The notes below the pieces were generated by a model. The model saw nothing but the letters and a program-made list of their open reading frames with translations, did not search any database and was not told the DNA's origin. From positions 1 to 38,397 of the forward strand of contig NZ_BMMX01000050.1 of the NCBI RefSeq assembly GCF_014646155.1: 38,397 nt of DNA, read 5' to 3'. The DNA is from Mangrovihabitans endophyticus (lineage in GTDB: Bacteria > Actinomycetota > Actinomycetes > Mycobacteriales > Micromonosporaceae). A program made the position numbers and the translations under genes. Of the stretch, positions 1 through 8,997 are shown one piece after another (positions within the stretch are counted from its first letter, which is position 1; each line of letters opens with the position of its first letter).

Positions 1-294
1 GCTGATCGATGTCGGGACACCTCCAGCTACGCACGAATGATCAATCGTTGCCGCCAGATCACGAGTCCGCTCATCGGTAAATGCGGACGCCGTCAAGGCG
101 GAGCAGTGTTAACCGTGCGTAGCCGATGACTCTTCCGCGTCGGCGTCCGCCCAGCGGCTACCCCGATGACGAGCTTGCGGAAGTCGATGGCTGCTCTGTA
201 CTCGGTGCGTAGTACGCAGCTTTGCACTCGAAGGCCGTACGCCGACACGGATCAGGCTCGGCTCAGCAAGTTGGACACGGCGACATGCAGATTT
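1..294. other. left edge, no gene recognised
   Basis: I see no convincing coding sequence here. The position is downstream of the excisionase-like gene, where an integrase gene often sits in actinobacterial integrative elements. No tyrosine recombinase motif (R, HxxR, Y) can be read in any frame, so if one existed it is gone or lies outside the window. Confidence 0.4.
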
Positions 295-621
295 TCAGCC
301 GTTGCGATTGCCGGTTCCGTTCAGGTAGTTGACGACATCGCAGTGGCGGACGCGTCGGAGCCGCCCGATCATGATGCTGTGCAGCTCCCTGGCCTTGATC
401 AGGTCGTATACCGTGGTCCGGCCGATCCTCAGGAGCTCGGCTGTCTCCTCTACGGTCAGTACCAGCGCCTGCGGCTCACGGTGTTCCGGAGCGGGCGCGG
501 TCAGTGGTGGCTCAGATGGCTGGGCCAGTAGGGCCGCGATTCGTAGCCGCTGATCGAGCGTCAGCGCTGCCGCAGTGTCGGCGAGCTGCTGGATCGCACG
601 CTCTGTCTCATCCAGACTCAC
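295..621 (-). CDS. excisionase-family (MerR-like HTH_17) DNA-binding protein
   Basis: A 108-residue protein with a winged-helix DNA-binding domain of the excisionase type in its C-terminal half, roughly residues 50-102. The signature is visible as LTVEETAELLRIGRTTVYDL followed by a basic segment, GRLRRVRHCDVVNYLN. Such proteins bind DNA as recombination directionality factors or as small regulators of mobile elements. The N-terminal 45 residues are helical and acidic, with no domain I recognise. The start is GTG at 621; a GGAGG lies upstream but at a long spacing of about 13 bases, so the start is not certain. No integrase is adjacent. It could be the surviving recombination factor of a decayed element, or a stand-alone regulator. 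Confidence 0.8.
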   Translation of the reverse strand: MSLDETERAIQQLADTAAALTLDQRLRIAALLAQPSEPPLTAPAPEHREPQALVLTVEETAELLRIGRTTVYDLIKARELHSIMIGRLRRVRHCDVVNYLNGTGNRNG

Positions 622-749
622 CGATCAACGCTAGCCTCCACCTTGAGCTCATTGGCGGACGGATGCACCGCAGGAAGAAGCGTGCACGGCTGGCGACGAT
701 GGTCGTCACACGGCCCTACCGGTTGTCAGGCGCGGGTGAGGGACGGGAC

Positions 750-780
750 TTGACTCCTGCCGGGCGAGAGAGAATAGATT
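750..780 (+). promoter_or_regulatory. candidate sigma-70-type promoter for the XRE gene
   Basis: TTGACT at 750-755 resembles a -35 box. AGAATAGATT at 771-780 contains -10-like hexamers (GAATAG or TAGATT) at spacings of 16-19 bases. It lies about 60 bases upstream of the regulator start at 841. Assigned by eye only. Confidence 0.35.
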
Positions 781-840
781 CGTGTCGGGCTGACGGGCAC
801 GTTCGTCCGCGCCCTCGCGGTCAGGGGAGGCGCTACAGAG

Positions 841-2148
841 ATGGGAGCCTCGGTCATGGGCACACCGATGGTCTCGCGGTGGACCGGGCGGGAGGCTGCC
901 GCGCTGCGTCAGGCCAGGCGGATGAGCATCCGCGCGTACGCCGATCACTTAGGAGTAGCCGTCGCCTCGGTGTCCAATTGGGAGAAGCGGGGGCCAGCGG
1001 CGTGCCTGCGGACCGAAACCCAGCAACTCCTGGACGTCGACCTCGCCCACGCCCCAGCGGAGGTCTCGCAGCGATTCGCTGCCCTACTTGACGGCCCCCG
1101 CTGCGCACCATCGCCTGTGGTGGAAGACACGGACGCCGACACCCGTGCGGCGGCCTCCTCGGCACGGGATACCGACAATGAAGCCCTCGTCGGCCGCTCG
1201 GACTCGCAATCACGGGACATCCTCGCGGCGTGCTCGGAGCCACCCGACTTTGCGGTTCTGCGTAACGCTGTTACCGAACTCGGCGTCTCCTACGGCGCGA
1301 GTGCGCCCGGGCCCGTTCTCGCCGAGGCTTTCGCTTTGCGCTCACGTTTGTATCGCGCTCTGGGCGCCGGCACGGCGGCGCCGCAGCGGCTGTCGCAATA
1401 CTGCGTCACTGTCGGCTACGCGTCCGGCGTCCTGTCCTACGCCGCGCTTGATCTCGGCCATCCGCGCTCGGCCGAGACCCACTGCGCGGTGATCTGGCGC
1501 ATGGCGCAGCTGTGCGACAACGACGACCTGCGCGCTTGGGCACGCGGCACACAGTCGTTGATCGCCCGGTTCCGGCAGCAGTTCGTGAGCGCTCAGATGT
1601 ACGCCGAGGACGGATTGCGGTACGCCCGCACCGCCGCCGGCCGCACCCGTCTGCTCTGCGCCGCCGCACAAAGCGCCGCGCACCGTGGCGACATCGTCCG
1701 CGTGCGCACCTTCATCTCCCAGGCACGCCGATCCAGCGAATCCATCACAGACAACGACAACGACGGGATCTTCGGGTTCTCCCCTGCCAAACAGCGGTAC
1801 TACGCGGCGTCCTCGCTGATGTGGCTTTCCGACAAGAAAGCCCTGAACAGCGCAGCCGTCAACGCGAACGACGCCATCTGCCTCTGGCGGCAACGACCTG
1901 CGGCACGCCGTCCGTTCGACGACGAGACACTGGCCCACATCTACCTAGCCACCACAATGATCAAACTCGGCGACCTCGACGCGGCAAATCACGCGGTTAC
2001 CCCCGTGCTGAACCTCACCGGCGAACGCAGAACGTCGTGGATGCGGCGACGGATCACCAACCTCGAAGCCGCCTTGAACGATCGGTACCCTCGCGACCCC
2101 GCCGCGAGCCCGCTGAAACACCGGCTCCGCAAGTTCCGCGCCGCCTGA
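841..2148 (+). CDS. XRE-family transcriptional regulator with TPR-like C-terminal domain
   Basis: A 435-residue regulator. An XRE-type helix-turn-helix occupies about residues 15-55, seen in the stretch RAYADHLGVAVASVSNWEKR. Residues about 130-420 form a long alpha-helical, TPR-like region rich in alanine, leucine and arginine, as is usual for large actinobacterial XRE regulators. The ligand is unknown. The ATG at 841 is preceded by GGGAGG at 825-830, about 10 bases away, which supports this start; a second ATG lies at 856. The NIPSNAP gene starts 44 bases downstream and may be cotranscribed. A decayed paralogue begins at 2854, so this locus looks like a tandem duplication in which one copy died. 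Confidence 0.85.
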   Translation: MGASVMGTPMVSRWTGREAAALRQARRMSIRAYADHLGVAVASVSNWEKRGPAACLRTETQQLLDVDLAHAPAEVSQRFAALLDGPRCAPSPVVEDTDADTRAAASSARDTDNEALVGRSDSQSRDILAACSEPPDFAVLRNAVTELGVSYGASAPGPVLAEAFALRSRLYRALGAGTAAPQRLSQYCVTVGYASGVLSYAALDLGHPRSAETHCAVIWRMAQLCDNDDLRAWARGTQSLIARFRQQFVSAQMYAEDGLRYARTAAGRTRLLCAAAQSAAHRGDIVRVRTFISQARRSSESITDNDNDGIFGFSPAKQRYYAASSLMWLSDKKALNSAAVNANDAICLWRQRPAARRPFDDETLAHIYLATTMIKLGDLDAANHAVTPVLNLTGERRTSWMRRRITNLEAALNDRYPRDPAASPLKHRLRKFRAA

Positions 2149-2192
2149 ACGCTACGCCCGACAGCCACCCTGCGACCCCGAGGCGACCCGCT

Positions 2193-2495
2193 ATGCCGAA
2201 AACCACCCAGATCCGCACCTACGACGTCCGGCCCGACCGCCTGGAGGAATGGATCACCAAATTCCACAACCTGATCGTTCCGTTACGCCACGAACTCGGC
2301 TTCCACATCGACGGGTCCTGGATCGACTACGAACGCAGCCAGCACCTCTGGGTGATGACCTACGACGGCACCCAAACCTTCGCCGACGCCAACGCCGCCT
2401 ACTGGGCATCGCCCAAACGCGCCGCGCTCGGGATCGAGCCCTCCGACTACCTCACCGCGGAAGAATCCCGAACCGTCCACTCCTCATTCGACTAG
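2193..2495 (+). CDS. NIPSNAP-family protein
   Basis: A 100-residue protein of the NIPSNAP (dimeric alpha/beta barrel) type. Recognisable parts are the N-terminal IRTYDVRPDRLEEWITKF, the central LGFHIDGSWIDYER followed by LWVMTYDG, and the AAYWASPKR motif near residues 66-75. Family members are small, usually dimeric, and mostly without known biochemical function. The reading frame is open further upstream, but that part lies under the regulator gene; the ATG at 2193, 44 bases after the regulator stop, gives a domain of normal length. No strong ribosome-binding site is visible. Being behind a one-component regulator suggests common control. Confidence 0.8.
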   Translation: MPKTTQIRTYDVRPDRLEEWITKFHNLIVPLRHELGFHIDGSWIDYERSQHLWVMTYDGTQTFADANAAYWASPKRAALGIEPSDYLTAEESRTVHSSFD

Positions 2496-2853
2496 CCCCC
2501 AGAGCCGTCACGGTCACGATCCCCGTCGGTGCCGAACACACACCGCAGAGCCTTGGCCTGTGCCGCCAGCCCACGCTGCTTCGAATTCCGTCATCAGAGC
2601 AAGGGCCGACCCACAGCAGGCTCCACCGATGCGCGCACGGCAGGTGGTGCCGAACCAACGGACATCGAATCCCCGCCCCCGGCCAAGCGTCCACCTCCCG
2701 TGGTTGTCGAAACAGGTGGAGACCCCACGTCAGAAGGTGCAAGGCCACAGCCAGAACAGCCATCAACCACGACTTCGCGGCCCGGACGGGACCCAGCACT
2801 ACTGGTACAACACCGGTACACGACCGCCTTGCGCCCAGGGACGGGAGCCGTCG
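2496..2853. other. intergenic, no gene seen
   Basis: The 358 bases between the NIPSNAP gene and the decayed second XRE copy contain only overlapping open frames without recognisable domains. I see no hairpin or repeat that stands out. Confidence 0.5.
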
Positions 2854-4203
2854 ATGCTGAATTCCGTGGGCTGTACCGGACGGGGGCCTATGGCCTCGGC
2901 GGGAGCGACTCCGCGATGGACAGGGCGGGAGGCGGCGGCTTTGCGCCATGCCCGCCGCTTGAGCATCCGCGCCTAGGCCGCCCACCTCGGAGTCTCACCG
3001 GCGTCGGTGGCCAACTGGGAACGCCGGGGAGTTGCTGCCCGCCTGCGTACCGAGACGCAGCAGCTCCTCGATACGGATCTGGCACAGTCCGACGCCGCCG
3101 TGCAACAGCGCTATCGCCTCATCATCGCGGACACCTCTGACGATCTCGAGGCCGAAGACCGCGAGGAGCACAGGCACCGAGTAGCAGCAGCCCAGGATGA
3201 ACCTTGCGAGCGCTGGTGCGCTGCGCCGGCCGACGAACAGCGCGTCCGTCGCCGGGTCGAGGCCAGTCTGGGACGACGTGTCGTGGCGGCAAGCCGACTC
3301 GACGACTGGGAAAGCTCCGTCACGGCGTACGCCCGCGCCGCCCGGTACCGGCCCGCCGACGAACTTCTCGACGCCTTGTTGCCTGATATCAGCGACCTGC
3401 GGATGCTGCTCGATGACCGGCACACCGCCACCAGCCTGCGGCAAACCACACGGCTGATCGCGCAGATGGCCGGCTTGATCAGCCTCAGCCTGCTCAAACC
3501 GACGCCCATATGGCGTCTCGGCGATGGGGCCGCACCGCGCGCATAGCCGCCACCGAAGCTGGCGATCCCTTGGTCAGCGCGTGGGTATGGGCGCAGGAGG
3601 CCTACCGGCACTTCTACATCGGCGACATCCCCGGCGCGATCAGCACCTCCGACCACGCCCAGAACCTGGCCGGACCCGCCGGAGGCACCGGGGCGGCGCT
3701 GGCCGCCGCACTCCAGGCACGCGCCTACGCTGCAGCCCACGACCGCCACAGCCTTGACCGCGCCCTGGGCACCACCGAAGACCTCCTGGGCAACCTAGCC
3801 AACAACGATGCCATGCCCTCGGCGTTCGGCTACGACGAAGCCCAGCTGCGCTTCCACGCCGGCAACGCCTACACCCACATCTGCGATGTCGCTGCGGCGT
3901 GGAACGCCCAGCAGCAGGCGTTACGGCTGTATTCCGCCGCCGACCACCTCGACCGGGCAGATCATCGGCGTCGCGCAGGGCAGCGCCGCCTGCCTGCTCG
4001 CCGACGGGGACCTCACCCACGGCGCCTACCAGGTCACCGAGGTCATCACCGCACTGGCGCCGGCTCACCGCACCGGACTGGTCCTCGCCCGCGCCCGGCA
4101 AGTCCTCGACACCGTCGGCAGCCACCACACCAGCGCTGCCCTGCGCGACGCCGATGATCTGCTCACCCGATGCGCCACACCGACCGGAGAACCACCGTCA
4201 TGA
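2854..4203 (+). pseudogene. decayed XRE/TPR-type regulator (amber stop plus two frameshifts)
   Basis: A paralogue of the regulator at 841-2148: its N-terminal PRWTGREAAALRHARRLSIRA matches SRWTGREAAALRQARRMSIR there. A TAG codon at 2974-2976 stands where the intact copy has a tyrosine codon. Translation in the same frame then resumes with AAHLGVSPASVANWERRG. Two further breaks follow. One lies near 3495-3512, where the protein continues in another frame as RRWGRTARIAATEAGDPLVS. The other lies near 3950-3960, after YSAADHLDR, continuing as TGQIIGVAQGSAACLLADGD to the stop at 4201-4203. Three independent lesions make this a genuine pseudogene rather than one sequencing error. Its stop overlaps the start of the acetyltransferase gene (ATGA), so the pair was once translationally coupled. 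Confidence 0.85.
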
Positions 4204-4685
4204 TCCATGTGCGACCCGCCACCGCCGCCGACGTTCCCGTCATCGTCGACCTCCTGGAAGACATCGAGCGCTACTACGGCAACAACGCCGTCCTCCCCGA
4301 CCGCGCCAGCCGAGAGCAGCAAGCGATCGCTCTGCTCTTCAGACCCTCACCGGCAGCCCACGTCCTGCTCGCCGTCACCGACGGGCACACCGCAGGCCTC
4401 GCCAGCTACTCCCTGCTGTGGCCGGCCGAAGGAGTCACCGCCTCCCTCTACCTCAAAGAGCTCTACATCCGAGACGGCTACCGCCGCCACGGCATCGGCA
4501 CCCGACTCCTGAAACACATCTGCGCCATCGCCGCCGACAACGGCTACAGCCGAGTCGAATGGACCACCGACAAAAACAACCCCACCGCCGACACGTTCTA
4601 CGCCCAGCTCGGAGCCGCCACCAACCCGGACAAGACCCTCTACCGCGTCGACGGCAACACCCTCACCCGGCTCGCCCAGCACTAA
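4200..4685 (+). CDS. GNAT-family N-acetyltransferase
   Basis: A 161-residue GCN5-related acetyltransferase, which transfers acetyl from acetyl-CoA to an amine; the substrate is unknown. Motif A is visible as LYIRDGYRRHGIGTRLL with the pyrophosphate-binding RRHGIG at about residues 95-100. The following strand and helix (VEWTTDKNNPTADTFYAQLG) match motif B. I place the start at the ATG at 4200, which overlaps the TGA of the broken upstream regulator, rather than the ATG at 4170, because the GNAT fold begins directly after it (MIHVRPATAADV). This gene is intact although its upstream partner is dead. Confidence 0.85.
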   Translation: MIHVRPATAADVPVIVDLLEDIERYYGNNAVLPDRASREQQAIALLFRPSPAAHVLLAVTDGHTAGLASYSLLWPAEGVTASLYLKELYIRDGYRRHGIGTRLLKHICAIAADNGYSRVEWTTDKNNPTADTFYAQLGAATNPDKTLYRVDGNTLTRLAQH

Positions 4686-5008
4686 CGCAGCACCCCAGAA
4701 CCGGGAGGAGCGATGCGCGCCGCCCACCGGGGGCCATGGCAAGGTCAAGACCCTCGGCGATGATGTCGAGGCGTCGGGCGTAAGGCTCGTTGAGGATCGC
4801 TGAAAGACGACGCGGCATCATCGCCACAGGATGGCAGGCGGCAGCTACGCGAGCCACGCCTATCCAGAACGGCACCGCCGAGCCCGCTGCGGTCACTGGT
4901 GTAAACCGGGATAGCGCAAGGTCAGGGCGGCTCCTTGGCCGCCAAGAGCGCGACCGTCCAAGCGTGCGCGGCCCGCGAACCAAGGGCCGCCGTCCCTAAC
5001 GCTCCAGC
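4686..5008. other. gene debris, unassigned
   Basis: No complete gene. On the minus strand about 4735-4825 reads as MMPRRLSAILNEPYARRLDI followed by IAEGLDLAMAP, with coding-like third positions, but it stops resembling coding sequence on both sides. I do not recognise the family. It looks like a fragment left by rearrangement. Confidence 0.3.
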
Positions 5009-5178
5009 ATGCTTGCTGCCCGCGCCGGCAATGCGGAGTCGGCGGATGCGCATCTGGCCGAAGCCGAAAGGATTGCAAGACATCTGGGCGATGATCATGA
5101 CGGAGGTTGGCACCAGCTCACGTTCGGGCCGACGAATGTCAAAATCCACGACGTTGCCACTCGGATAGAGCTCTGCGG
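5009..5178 (+). pseudogene. C-terminal fragment of an XRE/TPR-type regulator
   Basis: The frame starting at 5009 reads LAARAGNAESADAHLAEAER and then GGWHQLTFGPTNVKIHDVAT. This is a very characteristic segment of the C-terminal TPR-like domain of actinobacterial XRE regulators. Nothing of the HTH half is present, and the similarity ends near 5178. Beyond it, about 5178-5302, the minus strand has a coding-like stretch (LIAEYHEAVRSFTPPPGAPW) from an unrelated, unrecognised protein, so a junction lies close to 5178. Confidence 0.6.
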
Positions 5179-5330
5179 CGGGCCTGGAGCCGTAGCATTG
5201 AGGAGTTCTCGTATCCCGGCAGGACATGTGAGTTCCACGGCGCGCCGGGCGGTGGCGTGAACGAGCGGACCGCCTCGTGGTACTCCGCGATCAGCCGTAG
5301 CATTTGATCTTGTTGGTTCGGTGGGACAGG

Positions 5331-5912
5331 ATGCCCGCCGTGCGCAACATGTCGACCTTGGCTGATCGGGAAGAGATCTCGCGTGGCCTGGCCGAGGGTC
5401 TGGAGTACAAGGAGATCGCCCGACTGATCGACCGGAATCCATCGATCATCTCGCGGGACGTCGCCCGCCACGGCGGCCGCGCCGGGTACCGGGCGGTGGC
5501 CGCTGACGAGGCGGCCGCGCATGCCCGGCAGCGGCCGAAGGCGTACGCCGTCGACCGGTCGGCGCGGCTGCGCACGGTCGTGACCGAGCTGCTGCGCACC
5601 GGCTGGTCGCCGGCGTCGATCGCGGGCCGGTTGCCGCGCGACTACGCCGACGATCAGGCTGTACGGGTGTCCCACGAAGCGATCTACCAGTGGATGTACG
5701 CGCAGCCGGTATCCACGCTGGCCCGGGAGCTGCTGAAGCTGCGCACCGGCCGCACGGCCCGCCGCTCGGGCCCGCGCCCAGCACTTGCCCCACGCATCCG
5801 CGAGCCGCGCTACCTCGACGAACGCCCCGCCGAGGTCGAAGGACGACAGGTACCCGGCCACTGGGAAGGCGACCTGGTCATCGGCAAGGGCGGCGCGGCG
5901 GTGCACGGCGAG
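5331..5912 (+). pseudogene. truncated IS30-family transposase
   Basis: The first half of an IS30 transposase. Visible parts are the N-terminal HTH_38 domain (LADREEISRGLAEGLEYKEI, then IDRNPSIISRDVARHGG), the typical middle portion (SHEAIYQWMYA), and the first catalytic aspartate in VPGHWEGDLVIGK. After about 5912 the family resemblance ends. The second D and the E of the DDE triad and roughly 150 residues are missing, and the frame runs into an unrelated small HTH segment. ATG codons at 5331 and 5349 are both possible starts. I could not find paired terminal inverted repeats, as expected for a remnant. Confidence 0.8.
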
Positions 5913-5942
5913 GCGCCGCCGCCGCGCGTACGCAAGGGGAGC

Positions 5943-6344
5943 ATGCAGCCGATAGAGCTCGGTATCACGGTGGAGGAACTGGCCCGCCGTTACCACGAGG
6001 TCAAGTCCGTCCGTGTACTGGCAGGGTCGTTGGGCGTCTCCTACGGAGCCCTGCAGCGACGGCTGCAAGCCGAGGGAATAATCCCCCCAGGCCGCGTTGA
6101 CCGAGGAGGTACGGCAACGCAAACGCCGTCTCGCGCGAAACGCCGCCACCACGGCAACCGAACCCGGGCACGACCCTTCATGACGAGTTCGATAGACCCG
6201 GGCTGGCCTTCGGCTCTGCCACTGCTCAGCTACGCGCTCGTTCGACGGGGTCGGACCTCGGACGGGTTTCAACGCTTGACGGCAGGCCCGTCCCGCGATG
6301 GGATGGCTGTCGATATGGGTTTGCGCAACACTGCGCAACTTTGA
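5943..6344 (+). CDS. small helix-turn-helix protein, possibly truncated
   Basis: The frame continuing from the IS30 remnant has an ATG at 5943. It begins with a compact HTH: ELGITVEELARRYHEVKSVR, then LAGSLGVSYGALQRRLQAEG. This resembles small actinobacterial HTH proteins with a conserved GVSYGxxxRRL motif. After about residue 55 the sequence becomes low-complexity and basic, with no conserved look, so the true protein may be shorter or its 3' end may have been lost. An AAGGGGAG stands just 2-3 bases before the ATG, too close for an ideal ribosome-binding site. It may be expressed as a fusion with the IS30 fragment, or not at all. Confidence 0.4.
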   Translation: MQPIELGITVEELARRYHEVKSVRVLAGSLGVSYGALQRRLQAEGIIPPGRVDRGGTATQTPSRAKRRHHGNRTRARPFMTSSIDPGWPSALPLLSYALVRRGRTSDGFQRLTAGPSRDGMAVDMGLRNTAQL

Positions 6345-6359
6345 CGGTTGGAGGACGAT

Positions 6360-6563
6360 GTGCGCCTGACTCTCATCGCCGGAGATCCGAATTCCGTACC
6401 TGACAACTCGCCGACGCTGTACCGCACTGACCGCGGTAGCTGGGTCATTCAAGGCTGGGTCGTTGACGATCCGGAAGCGCTGGCCGCGATGAAGATCCCG
6501 GAGGGCGAAACGTGTGTTGAGATCCCGGACCGGATGATTCCGTTCTTCACGCAAGGGCAGTGA
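6360..6563 (+). CDS. small conserved protein upstream of DUF6879
   Basis: A 67-residue acidic protein (LIAGDPNSVPDNSPTLYRTD, then GSWVIQGWVVDDPEALAAMK and a PDRMIPFF end). Small proteins of this appearance commonly precede DUF6879 genes in actinomycetes; the function is unknown. I chose GTG at 6360 because GGAGG at 6350-6354 is 5 bases upstream. The in-frame TTG at 6348 overlaps that ribosome-binding site. Its TGA overlaps the ATG of the next gene (TGATG), which suggests translational coupling. Confidence 0.75.
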   Translation: MRLTLIAGDPNSVPDNSPTLYRTDRGSWVIQGWVVDDPEALAAMKIPEGETCVEIPDRMIPFFTQGQ

Positions 6564-7078
6564 TGGCGGCTCTGACGCTGCCCGAGTTCCAGGCCAGGAT
6601 TCATCAGTTCGACCGTGAGTCGCTGCATCTTGAGCTTCGTGATTCGTACGGCACGGAGTCGGAGCTGCCGAGGATGGCGGCGTGGGCGGCCGGTGAGCCG
6701 GATGATTTGGCGTGGCTCGCGCCGTACTGTGGCAAGGTCCGGGCGAACGTCGCGGCCGGGCGTACCTACCGGCGGGCTCATGTCGTCTCGGAGCCGTTGT
6801 CGGACTATCACCGCTGGTCCTACAGCGTGGTCGGTCCGATGGTGGAGGCCGGTGACCAGATCCGGTGGGTGTCGCGTCGGCGGGTGTCGTCGGTGGCGTT
6901 CCCGGGCAACGATTTCACCATGCTCGACGATCTGGTGATCTTCCATCACTACAGCGGCAACGGCTTGAACGTCGGTTTCACGGCCAGCTCCGACCGGCAT
7001 GACATCGAGCTGTGCCGGGCGGCGTTTGAAGCCGCCTGGCAGTTGGGCACTCCGCACCGCGACTACCAGTCCAGCTGA
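6563..7078 (+). CDS. DUF6879-family protein
   Basis: A 171-residue protein matching the actinobacterial DUF6879 family. Landmarks are an N-terminal helical stretch (HQFDRESLHLELRDSYGTES), the central WLAPYCGKVRANVAAGRTYR, the conserved VSEPLSDYHRWSYSVV, and the C-terminal FPGNDFTMLDDLVIFHHYSG. These genes almost always sit beside XRE-DUF5753 regulators, as here, and are thought to work with them, though the mechanism is unknown. The ATG at 6563 overlaps the preceding stop. The next gene begins 5 bases after this one ends, so the three genes form an operon. Confidence 0.8.
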   Translation: MAALTLPEFQARIHQFDRESLHLELRDSYGTESELPRMAAWAAGEPDDLAWLAPYCGKVRANVAAGRTYRRAHVVSEPLSDYHRWSYSVVGPMVEAGDQIRWVSRRRVSSVAFPGNDFTMLDDLVIFHHYSGNGLNVGFTASSDRHDIELCRAAFEAAWQLGTPHRDYQSS

Positions 7079-7083
7079 CCCAC

Positions 7084-7938
7084 GTGTCGGGCAGCGAGCG
7101 ACGGGCGCGTGAAGCGTTCGGTAACCGTCTCCGTGAGATTCGCCTGGACGCGGGTCTCACGGGACGGCAACTCGCTGAGGTCACGGGCTTCCACTTCACG
7201 AAGGTGTCCCGCGTCGAACACGGCGGGCAGAGCCTGTCGGACGCCGATATCCGCGGCTGGGCGTCCGCGTGCGGCGCGGTTGCGCAGATCCCTGATCTGA
7301 TCAACGAGATGCGCACGGTCGACACTGCCTACCGGGAGTGGCGGCGTCATACGCGGGCCGGCCTGCGCCGTCTGCAAGATTCCGCGGCGTCGCTGTACGA
7401 GCGGACGCGGTTGCTGCGCGCCCATGAACACTGGGTCGTTCCTGGACTGCTGCAAACCGCCGCCTATTCGCGCGCCATCATGACCGACTGGGCTCGTACC
7501 CACGACCTGCCCGACGACGCTGAGCAGGCCAACCAGGTCCGCATGGACCGCCAGCGAGTCCTGCACGAAGGCGATCACCGATTCGTGTTCCTGCTCGCCG
7601 AGCAGGCTCTCTACAGCCTCGTGCCCTCCGCCGCGGAGATGATCGAGCAACTCGACCAGCTGATCACCGTCATGGATCTGCCCCGGGTCTCGCTGGGCAT
7701 CATTCCGGCGACCGCCGGCCTGGGCGCGCACACCCAAACCGCCTTCTGGATCTTTGATGACGTCCTGGTCCGCGTCGAGACCCTGACGGCGGGGCTCGAT
7801 ATCACCCGGGCCGAGGAGATCGAGCTGTACGTTGCCGCATTCGAGCGGATGCGGGCCGCCGCCGTATTCGGCCGCAACGCCCGAGCTCTCATCGCGAAGG
7901 CGCGCTACGAGTTCGTGCAACAGTCTGCAACATCGTAG
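7084..7938 (+). CDS. XRE-family regulator with DUF5753 domain
   Basis: A 284-residue regulator of the common actinobacterial HTH-DUF5753 type. The helix-turn-helix lies at about residues 15-50 (IRLDAGLTGRQLAEVTGFHF, TKVSRVEHGGQSLSD). DUF5753 follows at about 95-275, with recognisable VVPGLLQTAAYSRA, the LLAEQALYSLV-type strand, and LPRVSLGIIPA. Family members are often encoded with a small DUF397 or DUF6879 partner. It completes an operon with the two upstream genes and is followed 162 bases later by a methyltransferase that starts a long same-strand cluster, so it is a candidate cluster regulator (inference). The start is GTG at 7084. Confidence 0.88.
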   Translation: MSGSERRAREAFGNRLREIRLDAGLTGRQLAEVTGFHFTKVSRVEHGGQSLSDADIRGWASACGAVAQIPDLINEMRTVDTAYREWRRHTRAGLRRLQDSAASLYERTRLLRAHEHWVVPGLLQTAAYSRAIMTDWARTHDLPDDAEQANQVRMDRQRVLHEGDHRFVFLLAEQALYSLVPSAAEMIEQLDQLITVMDLPRVSLGIIPATAGLGAHTQTAFWIFDDVLVRVETLTAGLDITRAEEIELYVAAFERMRAAAVFGRNARALIAKARYEFVQQSATS

Positions 7939-8100
7939 CGCCGTTCGATGCGGGCCTCGTACGTTCGGACTGCCGCTGCCCGCTGATCCGTCCGCTGCCG
8001 TGGCATCGAGTTTCTTCCCCGCTAACTCCCCGGTGACGGCTGGCGTGCTCCGGCAGGTCTGTCGTCCGAGCGGGCGTTGTGTTCCGGCTTGAGGTGCCTA

Positions 8101-8913
8101 GTGACTAGCAACGACCCGTTCTCGTTGATCGATACGTCGGTGGCGCATCCGGCGCGCCGGTACGACTACTGGCTGGGTGGTAAGGACAACTTCGCCGCGG
8201 ACCGCGCTTCCGGTGACGCGATCGAGAAGATCTACCCGCACATTCGCACGTCGGCCCAGCAGAACCGGCAGTTTTTGCGGCGTGTGGTGCGGTATCTGGT
8301 CACCGAGGCCGGTATCCGGCAGTTCCTCGACGTCGGCACCGGCCTCCCCACTGCTGGCAACACCCATGAGGTCGCCCAGGAGGTCGCTGCGGAGTGCCGG
8401 ATCGCCTATGTGGACAACGATCCGCTGGTCATGGTGCATGCGCGGGCGCTGCTGACCAGTAGCGCGCAGGGCAAGACCGACTACATCGAGGCCGATGTCC
8501 GCGAGCCACGCGCGATCCTGGCTAGCACGGCGCCTGGCGGCACGCTCGACCTGACGCAGCCGGTCGCGGTCCTGCTCGTCGCGGTGTTGCATTTCATTCC
8601 GGACGACGCGGTGGCGGAGGCTGCGGTCAAGACGCTGGTCAACGCGATGGTCCCGGGCAGTTACCTGGTCGTCTCCCACGCTACCGACGACCTGATGGCG
8701 CCCGACAGCGTCCAGGCGCTTGCCGACGGAGGCCATGTCAGCAGGGCGGACACCACACTGCGCAGCAGGAAGCAGGTCGAGGGGTTCTTCGCCGGCCTGG
8801 ACATGGTCGAGCCGGGGTTGCAGATCGTCAGCAAGTGGCGGCCCGACCCCGGCGCCGAGCATCTGCCGGACGAGCACATGTCGGTGTACGGCGGCGTCGG
8901 CCGGGTGCCGTAG
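8101..8913 (+). CDS. SAM-dependent methyltransferase, PF04672 (DUF574) family
   Basis: A 270-residue protein with all the marks of the actinobacterial PF04672 family: N-terminal HPARRYDYWLGGKDNFAADR (about residues 16-35), SAM-binding FLDVGTGLPTAGNTHEVAQ (about 75-93), VDNDPLVMVHARALL, and the central LLVAVLHFIPDD. These are predicted class I methyltransferases that are abundant in actinomycetes; physiological substrates are mostly unknown. The GTG at 8101 fits the family start (xDPxxxPNTS/HPARxYDYW). The frame is open back to 8077 without a better start. It is the first gene of the same-strand run that leads to the radical SAM gene. Confidence 0.88.
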   Translation: MTSNDPFSLIDTSVAHPARRYDYWLGGKDNFAADRASGDAIEKIYPHIRTSAQQNRQFLRRVVRYLVTEAGIRQFLDVGTGLPTAGNTHEVAQEVAAECRIAYVDNDPLVMVHARALLTSSAQGKTDYIEADVREPRAILASTAPGGTLDLTQPVAVLLVAVLHFIPDDAVAEAAVKTLVNAMVPGSYLVVSHATDDLMAPDSVQALADGGHVSRADTTLRSRKQVEGFFAGLDMVEPGLQIVSKWRPDPGAEHLPDEHMSVYGGVGRVP

Positions 8914-8997
8914 ACGCCGACCAGCGCCCGGTGACGCCCGGCGAGCGACACGAGGGCACGAGTCAAGACAACCGTTTTCGTAGTGGGGAGCGCTCTG

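Noticed and set aside
5139..6554. A 471-codon minus-strand open frame over the IS30 region
   Set aside because: Only a short stretch near 5178-5302 looks coding; the rest is the antisense of the IS30 gene and has no domain.
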